Source: Opitutales bacterium
GTDB taxonomy: Bacteria; Verrucomicrobiota; Verrucomicrobiia; Opitutales; Intestinicryptomonadaceae
Assembly: GCA_017633865.1 (NCBI GenBank)
Contig: JAGBOM010000089.1
Span: forward strand, 1 to 10,867
DNA: 10,867 bases
Direction of reading: 5' to 3'
Position numbers and translations under genes: made by a program. Positions 1 to 6,575 of this stretch are shown piece after piece. A model generated the notes under the pieces. That model searched no databases. It saw nothing but the letters and a program-made list of their open reading frames with translations, and had not been told where the DNA came from. Position 1 is the stretch's first letter; each line of letters starts with the position of its first letter.

Positions 1-1
1 C

Positions 2-733
2 GCCGCGCTCATGCTCGGCACGACGGAAGAGCAGCTTGCCTCGCGCCTGCCGAACCTCCGCGCGGGCGCGATGAGGGGCTCGGTAGTCGAAACCGAAAAG
101 TCGAAAATCTACGCCGACTGCTACAACGCCTCTCCCGCCGCCATGAAGGACGCCCTGCGCAGATTCCTCTCGCTAAGCGAAAATTCGCCGAGGCTCTTTG
201 TGCTGGGCACCATGGGCGAGCTCGGCATAGCGGCTCTGCGCTACCATAAGGAAATCGGCGAATTTATCCCGCCGTCGGAATCGTCAAAGGCGGTTTTGGT
301 GGGCGAAAACGCCGAATACTACAAGGCCGGAATGCTGCAAAAAGGCTGGAAAGAGGAGGACATTTCAATAGTCCAAACTTCCGCCGAGGCAAAAAGCGCG
401 GCGGAAAACTTCGAGGGCTGGATATTCTTAAAGGGAAGCCGCGTGTGCGAGCTCGAAAAAGCCCTGCCCGACTGCGTTCTCGCGAAGATGTCGCCCGCCG
501 CAGCCGCCCCGGAGCCCTCTGAAGACGAGCCTATCGAGGCCGCCGAGCCCGAAGAGCCCGCCCCCGAAGCGGACGGCGAAAACGGCGGCGGCTACTCCGA
601 AGAATTTGACTCCGACGAATTCGGCGGCGACGAAATCGACGAAGCGGAAGACGATTCCGACGACGATTCCGACGACGATTCCGAAGACGGAGAATCCGAA
701 AGCCCCGATTTCGAGGACGACGAAAGGTTCTAA
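2..733 (+). CDS. murF: MurF, UDP-N-acetylmuramoyl-tripeptide--D-alanyl-D-alanine ligase, C-terminal part with acidic tail
   Basis: The frame is open to the left edge, so the N-terminal and most of the central ATP-binding domain lie outside the window. The ATG at 11 is probably internal. MurF is the cytoplasmic ATP-dependent ligase that adds D-Ala-D-Ala to UDP-MurNAc-tripeptide. Counting from that ATG, the visible part has the Mur-ligase C-terminal signatures: DCYNASPAAMKDAL at 36-49 (family: D-YNANP-SM-AAL), LGTMGELG at 65-72 (family usually GDM-ELG) and the closing FLKGSR at 139-144. The ligase fold should end near residue 155. A Pro/Ala/Glu and then Asp/Glu/Ser-rich tail of about 80 residues follows; 38 of the last 80 residues are acidic and only one is basic. 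Such a tail is not part of the usual enzyme. Its position just upstream of mraY fits the dcw order murE-murF-mraY. The identification is firm; the role of the tail is unknown. Confidence 0.93.
   Translation, partial: AALMLGTTEEQLASRLPNLRAGAMRGSVVETEKSKIYADCYNASPAAMKDALRRFLSLSENSPRLFVLGTMGELGIAALRYHKEIGEFIPPSESSKAVLVGENAEYYKAGMLQKGWKEEDISIVQTSAEAKSAAENFEGWIFLKGSRVCELEKALPDCVLAKMSPAAAAPEPSEDEPIEAAEPEEPAPEADGENGGGYSEEFDSDEFGGDEIDEAEDDSDDDSDDDSEDGESESPDFEDDERF
650..685 (+). repeat. Three tandem 12-base repeats inside the murF acidic tail
   Basis: Three head-to-tail copies of a 12-base unit, gacgattccgac, lie at 650-661, 662-673 and 674-685; the third differs only in its last base. They are in frame and encode a repeated Asp-Asp-Ser-Asp unit in the MurF tail. 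The number of units could change by replication slippage without breaking the frame, so tail length may vary among relatives. This is seen directly in the sequence; the variability is an inference. Confidence 0.85.
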
Positions 734-784
734 AACGGAATCCGCCGCGTAAAAATTTTTGCGATTTTTCGCCAAAACCGACTC

Positions 785-795
785 TTAAAAATTTA
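785..795 (+). promoter_or_regulatory. AT-rich leader motif ahead of mraY (possible translation or promoter element)
   Basis: The 70-base gap between murF and mraY is AT-rich and holds the 11-mer ttaaaaattta, 8 bases before the mraY ATG, followed by a run of eight A that ends in the start codon. No Shine-Dalgarno sequence is present. The same 11-mer sits 5 bases before the LysM gene start (3223-3233), and both copies have aaaccg shortly upstream. It may be an A-rich translation-enhancing leader or part of a promoter. No convincing -35/-10 pair was found. The function is speculative. Confidence 0.25.
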
Positions 796-803
796 CAAAA
801 AAA

Positions 804-1904
804 ATGCTCTCGGAACTTTCCAATTTTGAGTCATACTGGGGCCCGCTAAGACTTTTCAGATACCTGTCGTTCAGATGCGTGATGGCGACGGTTACGGCGT
901 TTGTAGTGTCTTTTGCGATAGCTCCGCTTGTGATAAGCTATTTGCGCGGCATAAAAAGCGCGCAGGTTCAGCGCGGCGCGGCGGAGGTCGGCAAGCTCGC
1001 GGAGCTCCACGCATGGAAAAGCGGCACGCCTATTATGGGCGGGCTCATAATTTTTGCGGGGCTTGTTTTGTCGGCAATATTGTGGTGCGGATTCAATTCG
1101 CTTACCGCCGCGGCGATGCTCGTTTACATCCTTCTCACCGCCGCGGGATTTTTGGACGACTACCAAAAGCTGATTAAAAAAAACAGCGAAGGCGTGTCCG
1201 CAAAGGTAAAGCTCGCGTTCCAGTCGGCGGCGGTTTTGGGGGCGTTCGCGATTTTGTATTTCAACCCCGCGTACAAAAGCTCGATGCTCGAGCTATGGGC
1301 CCCGTTTTGCAAGACGCCCATAATAGAGCAAATGCCCGCGCTGTTCGCCCTCGCCTTTTTGTGGCTTGTAATAGCGGGCTCGAGCAACGCCGTAAATTTA
1401 ACCGACGGCCTCGACGGCCTCGCCACGGGCTGCACGATTTCCGTCATGCTCGTTTACGGAATTTTCGCGTACCTTACCGGAAACGCGATTGCCGCCGAAT
1501 ACCTCCACATATCGATGGTTCCCGGAGCGGGCGAGCTCGCCGTTTTGTGCTGCGCCGCGCTCGGGGCTTGCATGGCGTTTTTGTGGTACAACTGCTACCC
1601 CGCGAGCATCTGGATGGGAGACACCGGCTCTTTGGGAATCGGCGGGCTTGTGGGCGCCGTGGCTTTCATGGTCCACCAGCCCATAACTTTGGTTTTGGTG
1701 GGCGGGATATTTGTGATGGAGGCCGCCTCCGTAATAATACAGGTGGGCTACTACAAGCGCACAAAAAAAAGAATTTTCAGAAAAAGCCCCATACACCACC
1801 ACTTCGAGGAGGGCGGCTGGCGGGAGACGCAAGTCGTGCTGCGCTTTTGGATTTTATCCCTAATCTTCGCGCTGGCGGGGCTCGCCACTCTCAAGCTGCG
1901 CTAA
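804..1904 (+). CDS. mraY: MraY, phospho-N-acetylmuramoyl-pentapeptide transferase
   Basis: A 366-residue integral membrane enzyme of the usual family length. It transfers phospho-MurNAc-pentapeptide from UDP to undecaprenyl phosphate to make lipid I at the inner face of the membrane. Visible hallmarks are KSGTPIMGG (72-80), the Mg-binding Asp pair in GFLDDYQKL (115-123), NAVNLTDGLDGLATG (195-209), MGDTGSLGIGG (271-281) and the cytoplasmic loop SPIHHHFE (328-335). About ten hydrophobic segments alternate with these loops, as expected. The ATG at 804 follows an A-run rather than a Shine-Dalgarno sequence. The N-terminal stretch up to residue 22, with ESYWGPLRLFRY, resembles the usual MraY start, which supports this start codon. 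It stands 70 bases after murF and 4 bases before murD. All key residues appear intact. Confidence 0.97.
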   Translation: MLSELSNFESYWGPLRLFRYLSFRCVMATVTAFVVSFAIAPLVISYLRGIKSAQVQRGAAEVGKLAELHAWKSGTPIMGGLIIFAGLVLSAILWCGFNSLTAAAMLVYILLTAAGFLDDYQKLIKKNSEGVSAKVKLAFQSAAVLGAFAILYFNPAYKSSMLELWAPFCKTPIIEQMPALFALAFLWLVIAGSSNAVNLTDGLDGLATGCTISVMLVYGIFAYLTGNAIAAEYLHISMVPGAGELAVLCCAALGACMAFLWYNCYPASIWMGDTGSLGIGGLVGAVAFMVHQPITLVLVGGIFVMEAASVIIQVGYYKRTKKRIFRKSPIHHHFEEGGWRETQVVLRFWILSLIFALAGLATLKLR

Positions 1905-1908
1905 AAAA

Positions 1909-3207
1909 ATGCAAACCTCGCGCGACATTCTAAAAAATATTTCGGGGGGCAAAAGCGTCGCGCTCTTCGGCCGCGGCGTAAGCACAATAGCCGCGCAAAG
2001 CCTATTTAAAACCGCCGGGGTAAACTGCGTATTTTACGGCGACAAAGACGGCGAAAATTTCGGCGAGGCCGAAGCGAAAAACCACGCCCTCGCCGTATAT
2101 TCGCCCGCGTTCAGCCCCCGCCACCCGTTCAGAATCTTGGCGGAAAAATGCGGCGTAAAAGCCGTCGGCGAGCCCGATTTGGCTGGGATGATTTGGCGCG
2201 GGAAAACGATAGCCGTAAGCGGCACAAACGGCAAGACGACCCTCACATCGTTTTTAACCGCCGCCCTGAACAAGGCGGGCAAAAAAGCCTTCGCCTGCGG
2301 CAACATAGGCAGGCCGCTTTGCGCGTTTTTGGCGGACGGCGTTTCGGCGGACGAAACCGCGGTGTTTGAAATAAGCTCGTTCCAATCGACGAGCCTAAAA
2401 AGCCTGAATTTCGACGCGTTTTTGTGGACGAACTTCGCGCCCGACCACCTCGACTGGCACGCAGATATGCGCGAATATTTCGACGCGAAGCTGAACATTT
2501 TAAACTTTCTAAAAAGCGAAACTTTTATTTACGGCTCGGGCGTGAAAGAATTCGCGCAAAAGTTCTCGCGGCGGCTGCCGGATTTCGCGGTGTTTGCCGA
2601 CAAGAATTCGGCGTTTGAGTCTCCAAAGCCCTTCGACAACTCAATACAGCGGGAGAATTTTTTAATCGCCAAGCTCTTTTGGAAGTCGCTTAACCTCGAC
2701 GAAAAAATCCTGCTCGACTCCGCAAAAGACTTCAGCCTCGCCCGCTACCGCTTCGCGAAAATTTCGGGGCTAAACGGCATAACTTTTTGGAACGACTCCA
2801 AAGCCACAAACGCCCACGCCGCAATCGCCGCCCTAAAAGAGCTGAAGGGCAAAAAAGTATTCTGGATAGGCGGCGGCAAAAACAAATATTGCGACAATTC
2901 CGAGCTTTGCAAGACCGTCGGGGAAGTCGCCTGCGGGGCGGCTCTCATCGGCCAGACCGCGGGCGAGCTAAAAAACGCCCTGAAAGGCCTGCCGCTTGGC
3001 GTTTACGTATGCGAAAACCTAAAGCAGGCCATAGAGCTCGCCGTCCAAAAATGCCCAAGCAAGGCCGACATACTTTTCAGCCCCGCCTTCTCGAGCTTCG
3101 GGATGTTCAAAAGCTATTCCGACAGGGGCAAATGCTTCGACGAGGCCGTCTCAGAAATTTTGTCCGAAAAAAATATAAAAATACAGTTGAACAAAGCCGC
3201 TTTTTAA
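1909..3207 (+). CDS. murD: MurD, UDP-N-acetylmuramoyl-L-alanine--D-glutamate ligase
   Basis: A 432-residue cytoplasmic ligase that adds D-Glu to UDP-MurNAc-L-Ala using ATP. The three Mur-ligase domains are in order: an N-terminal Rossmann-like UDP-binding part (FGRGVSTIAA near 20-29), the ATP-binding P-loop GTNGKTT at 105-111 with EISSFQ at 154-159, NFAPDHLDWH at 175-184 and the likely carbamylated Lys at K194 (FDAKLNIL), then the C-terminal domain with NDSKATN at 285-291, GGGKNK at 311-316 and FSPAFSSFGMFK...DRG at 400-417. The SPA-SSFDMFK-type and NDSKATN motifs separate MurD from MurC, MurE and MurF. The ATG at 1909 lies 4 bases after the mraY stop, within an A-run and with no Shine-Dalgarno sequence, so translational coupling to mraY is likely. 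Length is near the family norm of about 440. Confidence 0.96.
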   Translation: MQTSRDILKNISGGKSVALFGRGVSTIAAQSLFKTAGVNCVFYGDKDGENFGEAEAKNHALAVYSPAFSPRHPFRILAEKCGVKAVGEPDLAGMIWRGKTIAVSGTNGKTTLTSFLTAALNKAGKKAFACGNIGRPLCAFLADGVSADETAVFEISSFQSTSLKSLNFDAFLWTNFAPDHLDWHADMREYFDAKLNILNFLKSETFIYGSGVKEFAQKFSRRLPDFAVFADKNSAFESPKPFDNSIQRENFLIAKLFWKSLNLDEKILLDSAKDFSLARYRFAKISGLNGITFWNDSKATNAHAAIAALKELKGKKVFWIGGGKNKYCDNSELCKTVGEVACGAALIGQTAGELKNALKGLPLGVYVCENLKQAIELAVQKCPSKADILFSPAFSSFGMFKSYSDRGKCFDEAVSEILSEKNIKIQLNKAAF

Positions 3208-3222
3208 GTAAAAAATAAACCG

Positions 3223-3233
3223 TTAAAAATTTA
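3223..3233 (+). promoter_or_regulatory. Second copy of the AT-rich leader motif, ahead of the LysM gene
   Basis: The 31-base gap between murD and the LysM gene contains ttaaaaattta, identical to the 11-mer before mraY, then aagaa and the ATG. The preceding aaaccg is also shared. These are the only two junctions within the block with more than 10 bases of spacing, so the element may mark points of separate translation or transcription entry. This is inferred from two copies only. Confidence 0.25.
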
Positions 3234-3238
3234 AAGAA

Positions 3239-4342
3239 ATGAAAGCTCCAATCACAATAGCAGTTCTCGCGCTCCACATAGCGCTCATCACTACAATTTT
3301 AGCGCAGCAGGGCTGCAATTCTACAGAGGAATCCGCAACCGTAAACCCCGACTTGGCCGCGCCCTCGCTTGCCGAAGCCAACAAGCCCGCCCCCGCGCCC
3401 CTGCCCGAAGGCAGCCCGTCGCTGAGAGCCGAGCCCACGCGCCCCGCCGTTCCCGCGCCCGAAGCGGAGGCCAAGCCCGTTGAAGTCGCCCAAAGCGACA
3501 CGCCAATAGAGGAGCCCAAGAAAATTGAAAAGCCCGCCGAGCCCGAGCCCGACCCCGCCCTCCAAGACAAGGCGCAGACCGCAATAAGCCAACACGGCTC
3601 CGCCGCTTCGGAGCCCTCCGCGCAGGCCTCAACCTACATCGTAAAGAAGAACGACAACCTTTCTAAAATCGCCGCCCGGCACGGCGTGTCGTTAAACGAC
3701 CTCATGCTCGCAAACGGCCTTAACAGAAAGTCCGTAATAAAAGTCGGGCAGAAGCTCGAAATCCCGAGCGCGGGCAGCCCCGCCCAAGCCCCGAAAAAGG
3801 CGGAGGCCGAAAACGCCGAGGCGGCTCCTGGCGGCGCCGAAACAATCTACGTCGTAAAGAAGGGGGACTCCATCTCCAAAATCGCGATAAAGCACCGCAC
3901 CTCAATCCGCGCGATTATGGACGCAAACGGCATGAAAAAAACCGTCATCCGCGAGGGGCAGAAGCTCAAGATTCCCGCCCCCGCCGCGCAAAAGGCCGCC
4001 GCGCAGAAGTCCAAAAAATACGAGGGCAAGCATACGCACACGGTCGCCAAAGGCGAATACCTCGGCGGCATCGCGGCAAAATATAAAATTTCGCTGACGG
4101 AGCTTATGGATAAAAACTCCATAATCGACCCGCGCAAAATCCAGGTCGGGCAAATCCTCGTAATAAAGGATCTCGAACCCGCCGCGGAAGCGGAAGCCCC
4201 CAAAGCCGAGGCAAGCGCAAGCGCGCCCTCGGCGCCGTCCGCCCAGCCCGCGCAGCCGCTTGAAACCGCCGCCCCCGCCGCGCCCGCTTCAAACACTACC
4301 GACATAGCCGAACCTTCAACCCAGAATACGCAGGACCTGTAA
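3239..4342 (+). CDS. Exported protein with three LysM peptidoglycan-binding domains
   Basis: A 367-residue protein. Residues 1-25 form a hydrophobic export signal ending in LAQQGC; Cys26 could be lipid-modified, but Gln at -3 and -2 makes it a poor lipobox, so it could instead be secreted or signal-anchored. A Pro/Ala/Glu-rich linker follows (about 30-130). Three LysM domains come next at about 133-176 (YIVKKNDNLSKIAARHGVSL...), 203-246 (YVVKKGDSISKIA...) and 266-310 (HTVAKGEYLGGIA...), each ending in a VGQ/EGQ-KL-IP-type strand, then a second Ala/Pro/Ser-rich tail (from about 312). LysM binds GlcNAc-containing glycan, so the protein probably binds peptidoglycan outside the cytoplasmic membrane. 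No catalytic domain (NlpC/P60, M23, amidase) is visible. It lies between murD and ftsW, 5 bases before ftsW, which suggests a wall- or division-linked role. The exact function is unknown. Confidence 0.9.
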   Translation: MKAPITIAVLALHIALITTILAQQGCNSTEESATVNPDLAAPSLAEANKPAPAPLPEGSPSLRAEPTRPAVPAPEAEAKPVEVAQSDTPIEEPKKIEKPAEPEPDPALQDKAQTAISQHGSAASEPSAQASTYIVKKNDNLSKIAARHGVSLNDLMLANGLNRKSVIKVGQKLEIPSAGSPAQAPKKAEAENAEAAPGGAETIYVVKKGDSISKIAIKHRTSIRAIMDANGMKKTVIREGQKLKIPAPAAQKAAAQKSKKYEGKHTHTVAKGEYLGGIAAKYKISLTELMDKNSIIDPRKIQVGQILVIKDLEPAAEAEAPKAEASASAPSAPSAQPAQPLETAAPAAPASNTTDIAEPSTQNTQDL

Positions 4343-4347
4343 TTTAG

Positions 4348-5487
4348 ATGTCGGAATCCGACATAAAAGGCTCCAATCGGCGCGGTGTCGCCTTGCAAAT
4401 GGCGGGGGTGTTTATCCCCGTTATTTTGTTGTCGCTCTGGGGGATAATCACGATTTTTAGCGCGGGCGCCGCCGAGGGCCCCGAAAAGCTCGTAAACAAG
4501 CAGGCGTTTTGGTTTTGCATAGCGTTGGCGGGGTTCGTAGCGGCGTACAAGACGGATTTGGATTTTCTAAAAAAGCTCGCCATACCGATAGCGGTCATAA
4601 CCATTGCCATGCTTGTCGCGGTGCTGATTCCGGGCGTCGGCAAAACGGTAAAGGGCTCTACAAGGTGGATTGCGTTCGGCTCGATTTCCGTCCAGCCGAG
4701 CGACTTCGCGAAGATCTCGCTCGTCATTTGCCTTGCGGCGGCAATCCAATATTTCCAGCGCGACATAAAAACATTTTGGAAGGGCACAATGCCGCCCATT
4801 GCCATCACGGCGATGTTTGTGCTTCCGATACTGAAGGAGCCCGACTTCGGCACGAGCATGCTTTGCGTAGCCGTGGGAGGCGCGGTAATGTTTATGGCGG
4901 GCATAAGGCTTACGCACCTCTTCGGCTTCGGGCTTGCGGGCGTAAGCGCAATCGCGCGTATGGTGCTGAAAAATCCAAACCGCCTCACGCGCCTTGCAAG
5001 CTTCCTAAACCGCGAGGCCGAGGCGCAGGACGGCGGCTACCAGCTCACGCAGGCAATCTACGCCTTCGGCGCGGGCGGAGTCCACGGAGCGGGGCCCGGG
5101 CAGGGCCGCCAGCAGTACTCGTTCCTGCCCGAGGCGCATACGGACTTCATCTTCGCGAACATCGCCGAAGAGTTCGGGCTTATCGGAACGTCGCTTGTGC
5201 TTCTGCTTTTCTTCGCGATTTTCGCGAGCGTGTTTTTCAGCCTCAAGAGGGCGAGAAACCTTTACGAATTTTCGCTGTGCTTCGGCGCGGTTTTAATGCT
5301 GACGGGGCAGGCTCTCTTCAACATGTGCGTGGTGGTGGGGCTGCTGCCCACAAAGGGCATATCCCTGCCATTCATGAGCTACGGAGGCTCCAACCTCGTG
5401 GTTATGTTCGCGTTTACGGGCATCATATTAAACTGCCTGAAGCGCTGGAGCGTTCCGCAAAAAATAAAGGCGACGGACTATGAGTAA
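4348..5487 (+). CDS. ftsW: FtsW, SEDS-family septal peptidoglycan glycosyltransferase
   Basis: A 379-residue polytopic membrane protein of the SEDS (FtsW/RodA/SpoVE) family, which polymerises lipid II into glycan at the division site together with a class B PBP. Hallmarks are GSTRWI at 103-108 followed by QPSDFAK at 116-122, KEPDFGT at 163-169, the extracellular loop with FLPEAHTDFIFA (259-270; D266 aligns with the Asp considered catalytic in this family), EEFGLIG at 274-280, and LLPTKGISLPFMSYGGSN at 332-349. About ten hydrophobic segments are visible, and the N-terminal cytoplasmic tail is short. Position next to murG in a dcw cluster favours FtsW over RodA. The ATG at 4348 follows the LysM gene by 5 bases with no close Shine-Dalgarno sequence. 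The partner PBP (FtsI) is not in the window; it would be expected upstream of murE/murF. Confidence 0.95.
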   Translation: MSESDIKGSNRRGVALQMAGVFIPVILLSLWGIITIFSAGAAEGPEKLVNKQAFWFCIALAGFVAAYKTDLDFLKKLAIPIAVITIAMLVAVLIPGVGKTVKGSTRWIAFGSISVQPSDFAKISLVICLAAAIQYFQRDIKTFWKGTMPPIAITAMFVLPILKEPDFGTSMLCVAVGGAVMFMAGIRLTHLFGFGLAGVSAIARMVLKNPNRLTRLASFLNREAEAQDGGYQLTQAIYAFGAGGVHGAGPGQGRQQYSFLPEAHTDFIFANIAEEFGLIGTSLVLLLFFAIFASVFFSLKRARNLYEFSLCFGAVLMLTGQALFNMCVVVGLLPTKGISLPFMSYGGSNLVVMFAFTGIILNCLKRWSVPQKIKATDYE

Positions 5488-6571
5488 TATTTTGATTTCA
5501 TGCGGCGGAACGGGCGGGCACCTCGCGCCCGGAATCGCGGTCGGGCAGGCTCTTATAAAGGGCGGGCACAACGTGTCTTTCATCATCAGCGAAAAGCCCG
5601 TCGACGCGCGCCTGTCGCAAAAATACTCGGATTTAAATTTTATAAAAAGCCCGGGCGCCCCGTTTTCAGTTAGCCCCGCAAAGTTTTTCAAATTCATAAA
5701 AAGCCAGTTTAAGGCGTATCTCTTGGCGAAAAAGCTGATGAAGGGCGCGGACGCGGCAATCGCCTTCGGGGGCTTTACATCGTTCGGGATTTCGCTTGCG
5801 GCTATCCGCGCGAAAAAGCCGCTGATTCTCCACGAAGCCAACCGCAAGGCGGGCAAGGCGATAAGGCTTTTCGGGCGGTTCGCCACAAGAATTTACGTCC
5901 CGTACGGGGTTAAGATTTCGGCAGGCAAAAAGGGCGTCGTGCGCCACGCGGGGTACCCCGTAAGGGAGGAAATATTCCGCCGCGACGCCGAAGCAAGCAA
6001 GGCGAAATTCGGCTTTGATAAAGACGCCAAAATCCTGCTTGTTTGCGGCGGCTCGCAGGGGGCCCTCGCCCTGAACAAATGGGCGGCGGAAAATTTCGAC
6101 TCCCTCGCATACGAGGGCCTTGACGTGCTGTGCATCTCTGGCCCGGGCAAAGCCGGCCTTGCGGAGAAATCGAAAACGGACAAAAACGGCGCCGAAAGAT
6201 TTTTCAAGGTTGTGGAATTTTGCGACGACATGGCGGGCGCGATGTCGGCCTCCGAAATCGTCGCCGCGCGCGCGGGCGCGGGCTCCATCGCCGAGTTTGC
6301 CCGCTGCGGGGTGATACCCGTTTTGGTGCCCCTGCCCTCCTCCGCCGACAACCACCAGCTTGAAAACGCAATGTTCGTGGAAAAGTCGGGAGCGGGAATT
6401 TGCGTAAGGCAAAAGGACATTTCAAGGCTGAAAGACGAAATTGTAAGCGCGGCCTCGAACAAGACGCTTTGCGACAGAATGCGCGCGGGGCTAAAGAGCA
6501 TCGACGAATCCAACGACGTCGAAAAAATCGTCGCCGACATCGAGTCTGTCATATCGAAACCGGAGCGCTAA
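5480..6571 (+). CDS. murG: MurG, undecaprenyl-PP-MurNAc-pentapeptide GlcNAc transferase
   Basis: A 363-residue GT-B glycosyltransferase acting at the inner membrane face; it adds GlcNAc from UDP-GlcNAc to lipid I to form lipid II. The N-terminal lipid I-binding loop is CGGTGGHLAPGIA at 8-20. The second Gly-rich loop is GGSQGA at 190-195. The donor-binding region is RAGAGSIAEF at 264-273, with E272 as the likely ribose contact, and ADNHQLENA at 289-297. The central motif that is usually HEQN reads HEANRKAGKA at 118-127, so Gln is replaced by Ala. The ATG overlaps the end of ftsW by 8 bases, and an AAAGG sequence lies about 9 bases upstream inside ftsW, so coupled translation is likely. Length matches the family. 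Confidence 0.96.
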   Translation: MSNILISCGGTGGHLAPGIAVGQALIKGGHNVSFIISEKPVDARLSQKYSDLNFIKSPGAPFSVSPAKFFKFIKSQFKAYLLAKKLMKGADAAIAFGGFTSFGISLAAIRAKKPLILHEANRKAGKAIRLFGRFATRIYVPYGVKISAGKKGVVRHAGYPVREEIFRRDAEASKAKFGFDKDAKILLVCGGSQGALALNKWAAENFDSLAYEGLDVLCISGPGKAGLAEKSKTDKNGAERFFKVVEFCDDMAGAMSASEIVAARAGAGSIAEFARCGVIPVLVPLPSSADNHQLENAMFVEKSGAGICVRQKDISRLKDEIVSAASNKTLCDRMRAGLKSIDESNDVEKIVADIESVISKPER

Positions 6572-6575
6572 GCCC

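Noticed and set aside
748..772. Two mutually exclusive weak hairpins in the murF-mraY gap (748-763 and 761-772) followed by T-rich bases, resembling an attenuator or terminator
   Set aside because: The stems have only 2-3 GC pairs and a wobble pair, and the T-runs are part of general AT richness, so a terminator cannot be supported.
428..775. Antisense open frame opposite the murF acidic tail
   Set aside because: It arises from the repetitive GC-rich codons of the tail read backwards (Val/Phe/Gly-rich low complexity). No family resemblance is visible.
759..790. Possible promoter with TTGCGA as -35 ahead of mraY
   Set aside because: No acceptable -10 hexamer lies at 16-18 bases; the nearest TTAAAA is about 20 bases away.
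4509..5483. Long same-strand open frame (about 324 codons) inside ftsW in another frame
   Set aside because: It is Arg/His/Gly-rich, with no domain pattern, and overlaps the clear FtsW sequence. It is a shadow frame.
4348..5487. RodA as an alternative to FtsW
   Set aside because: Sequence alone does not fully separate the two, but the location between murD and murG in a dcw cluster favours FtsW.
5666..6412. Long antisense open frame (about 248 codons) opposite murG
   Set aside because: murG on the + strand has full-length family motifs. The antisense product shows no recognisable domain and is explained by GC-biased codon use.
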